Source: Antedon mediterranea (taxonomy: Eukaryota; Echinodermata; Crinoidea; Comatulida; Antedonidae). Taken from it: a stretch of 64,000 nt of DNA. Numbering within the stretch: the first letter of the stretch is position 1; the number at the start of each line of letters is the position of its first letter. The notes under the pieces are model-generated. The model was not told where the DNA came from. It worked only from the letters and a program-made list of their open reading frames with translations, and did not search any database. Shown here one piece after another: positions 61,745 through 64,000 of the stretch. The stretch lies in the NCBI RefSeq assembly GCF_964355755.1, contig NC_092676.1:22860288-22924287 (forward strand). Reading direction: 5' to 3'. The position numbers and the translations under genes were made by a program.

Positions 61745-61945
61745 TTAAAGATGTATTGTCCCCCAAAAACATGAAAAATGAAGATTAATAAAATCGGACT
61801 TTAAATAAATGCCATTTTGCAGTTTTGATAAAGTTGAATTACATTTTTTCAGGTAAATACTATTTTTCGATCCAGTGTTTGATCAAAGTGAATAACTATT
61901 ATGTGACATTAAAATGGCATATTCCAAAAAAGAGATTGTTTTAAA
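61745..61945 (-). mobile_element. TTAAAGATGTATT-family MITE copy 3, inverted
   Basis: It starts TTAAAGATGTATTGTCCCCC and continues with the reverse complement of the 3' half of 10973-11304 (CATGAAAAATGAAGATTAAT). GTGACATTAAAATGGCATA follows near the other end, which is degraded. Confidence 0.65.
61787..61792 (+). terminator. Candidate poly(A) signal AATAAA, gene D
   Basis: First AATAAA after the gene D stop, 115 nt downstream and inside a MITE copy; another lies at 61804-61809. Relevant only if transcripts read through the donor at 61676. Confidence 0.35.
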
Positions 61946-64000
61946 CCAACCTATGTGACTGATTACTGAACCATAAATTATTTACCTTTACCTCGACCTT
62001 TCTACTACTTTCCCGTCTGGCTAGATTTACTAAACATAAATAATAATTAACTCGGCTATAAGTAAAACTGAATGATAAACGGACTAAAATTATAATTGTA
62101 CAGTAAAAATTATCAACAATAATATTCAAAATTAAATTAATATACATATTTTAAATTTAATTACAAAACAGTAACACTTTTTTTCTTTCATATAATCGGT
62201 TTCATCTAAGATGATGGTGCTCTCTTTCATCTGTTAATCAAACTATTACACCTTGAAGATATGCAAGACTAACATGCAAGATAAAAGTTGTTATTCAGCT
62301 AATTATCAGCTTATTGTTATTGTTTATAACAAATAAAATAAGCATAATTTGGAAATACATTACAGATATCTTTATGCTAGTTTATTATGATAATAATTAG
62401 AATTAAAAGTGGTTATAAATGAAGAACATTTCAAAATAGATAAATTCTATACCATAGGCTTATTTAAATCTGTAAAAAATCTAAGCGCTTTGAATGATTG
62501 TAATTTGTAATTACATGATTTGAACTATTTTCTATACTCATTTTTTATTATTTATACTTCATGATAATTGTATTATAACTTTAGTTTGTAGCTACATTAA
62601 TTATTTATAAATAAAACTATAATATAGTAAGTTTAAAAAAAACGTTGAAAGTTTTAAGCAGTTAACGCTCCTGTAAAAAAAAGACCGAGTACCATACTTT
62701 TGATGTGCAGATTGAGGGCGTACCATTTCTTTAATACTTACTATTTATTGAGGGCGTATTGTAAGTTGCTTACCTTAATTTTCACAAGTGGCTGTTACGA
62801 ATTGGCAGATTTCTTGAAACGAGCAATGTAAATACGAAAACGGTATAGGCATTGATACTTTCTCCTTTAAAACTCCGTAATTGGATTTTATGGAAATTTA
62901 CCAACAGAAAGCCTTCTGTAGGCCTAACCATTGTTGGTTACGGATCGCTGATTTGGGTTGCTTTTGATCATTTCAAGATGTCTACTGACTTGAGTATTAC
63001 GATGATAAATACAATATTAGATTGTTCTTACAAGAAATGTGTCTATTACTCTTAACAGAACATCAAGTATGTATTTTTAGGTAAATATAATAAGATTTTA
63101 ATGATCTTTTTGATACTAAACATGTTAAAGTAAGACAGCCAATATAGGCCTACACAGATGAAAACATAGAGCCCACATAGGCCTAAAACTATGTTCTTCC
63201 AAATAAAGATGTTTTAGATAGTGTAATTAATAATGTATATAGCATGTAATTTTAAATACGTTTTTATGACCGCCACTACTATGTTCAAAGCATATTTTAA
63301 CGATATGCTGCCGGGTTTTTCCAACCATAATAAAGGTATATATTATTTTGAATTATCCAAAACTTTCAACACGCTACACTTTATTGTATATACAATTTAA
63401 AATATGCATAAATCAGTATTAATATATATTCAAACAGTAGTAGTAATAATAGTAAAATAATTGTTTTTTATTGTTTAGGTAAAAACAAACTGAAATGTGT
63501 ATGCTCATGTTTCTGTATCATTATTGACTTTACTGATTCATTACCAATTTTATTTGTAATCATCATTATTTATAACCCTTTTTTACTAATTCCAATAAAT
63601 GAATTGATCTAGTAATTGTCTGTAAAGCTGTTTTTTATTTAATTCTTTACTATATAAGACTGATTGGGACCTACTATTAGGCCTATACATTTAATTAAAT
63701 TAAACTAGTGTTTGTTTCACTTAATTATTCATCAGCTATACTTTCTCAAAACAACACTAAAAAGAGCTACAGTATATCCGGTTTTTGAGTACTGATAATT
63801 CAGGGGTTGAATTAGGTGGCTAGATGACAGAGGGCGTGCTTTTTGATATTTCGGTCCAGATTTTATTAAGCTTTTGTGACGTCATCAATATATTGTGTTT
63901 AAAATACATTATTGTGCAAACACCAAGCACACAAAGCAAGTCACGGAAACTTTTGAAAAGGTACTCTTCCACCAAATGTTGTAGTTTATAGTAGAATCAA

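Larger units (their letters stand above)
61673..64000. other. Downstream of gene D
   Basis: 3' UTR or 3' UTR intron, then intergenic DNA. A repeat copy lies at 61745-61945; GAGGGCGT words occur at about 62715, 62750 and 63832, and several TAGGCCTA words between 62900 and 63700. No exon with recognisable domains is seen. Confidence 0.6.

Noticed and set aside
1-64000. CRISPR arrays, operons, prophage or bacterial defence systems
   Set aside because: Spliced metazoan genes throughout; the tandem repeats lack spacer structure.

Overview
The window is AT-rich, intron-dense animal DNA. Canonical GT/AG introns, exons built almost entirely of extracellular modules (Reeler, EGF, follistatin/Kazal), tRNA-derived SINE-like copies and many terminal-inverted-repeat elements rule out a prokaryote or phage. 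A recurring palindromic AGGCCT word, TIR/MITE debris and fibropellin-style EGF arrays suggest a marine deuterostome, most likely an echinoderm. That placement is inference; the sequence does not fix the species.

All confident genes are on the + strand and form one tandem family. Gene A (61-2135, possibly incomplete) encodes a signal peptide plus a Reeler domain in three exons. Gene B (9150-15474; 8 exons, 289 aa) has a signal-peptide exon, six EGF exons and a truncated terminal EGF exon. Gene C (20387-31650; 15 exons, 594 aa) has a signal-peptide exon, 13 EGF exons and a truncated terminal EGF exon. Gene D (36967-61672; 39 exons, 1571 aa) has a signal peptide, a Reeler domain in three exons with the same intron phases as gene A, 34 EGF exons, one follistatin-like/Kazal exon and a last EGF exon. 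From the first EGF exon on, every internal exon is symmetric class 1-1 and a multiple of three, which is the condition for growth by exon duplication and shuffling. Gene A may be the true 5' part of gene B (Reeler then EGF, as in D), with 9150-9210 as an alternative first exon.

The predicted proteins are secreted and disulphide-rich, with no transmembrane segment or GPI-type tail visible at any predicted C-terminus. They are probably extracellular matrix, coat, adhesive or recognition proteins. Several EGFs carry consensus sites for O-glucose, O-fucose and Asp/Asn hydroxylation.

Introns and intergenic DNA carry several mobile or repeated families: a roughly 840-bp element with ~40-bp inverted termini and a 7-bp target duplication (54998-55834); a family with GTCGG microsatellite (21.2, 43.3 and 54.5 kb); a long-hairpin family (16.9-17.8, 54.3 and 59.4 kb); a TTAAAGATGTATT-ended family (6.5, 11.0 and 61.7 kb); a CGCAAGGACGTA family (9.3, 15.9, 17.9, 31.8 and 42.6 kb); a SINE (7.4 and 18.7 kb); and several tandem arrays. 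Points worth a second look are the two-exon ABAB duplication in gene C, the shared '-Y-x-C-V-stop' ends of B and C with intact splice donors just downstream, a four-cysteine half-EGF in D, and two unassigned minus-strand candidate exons.
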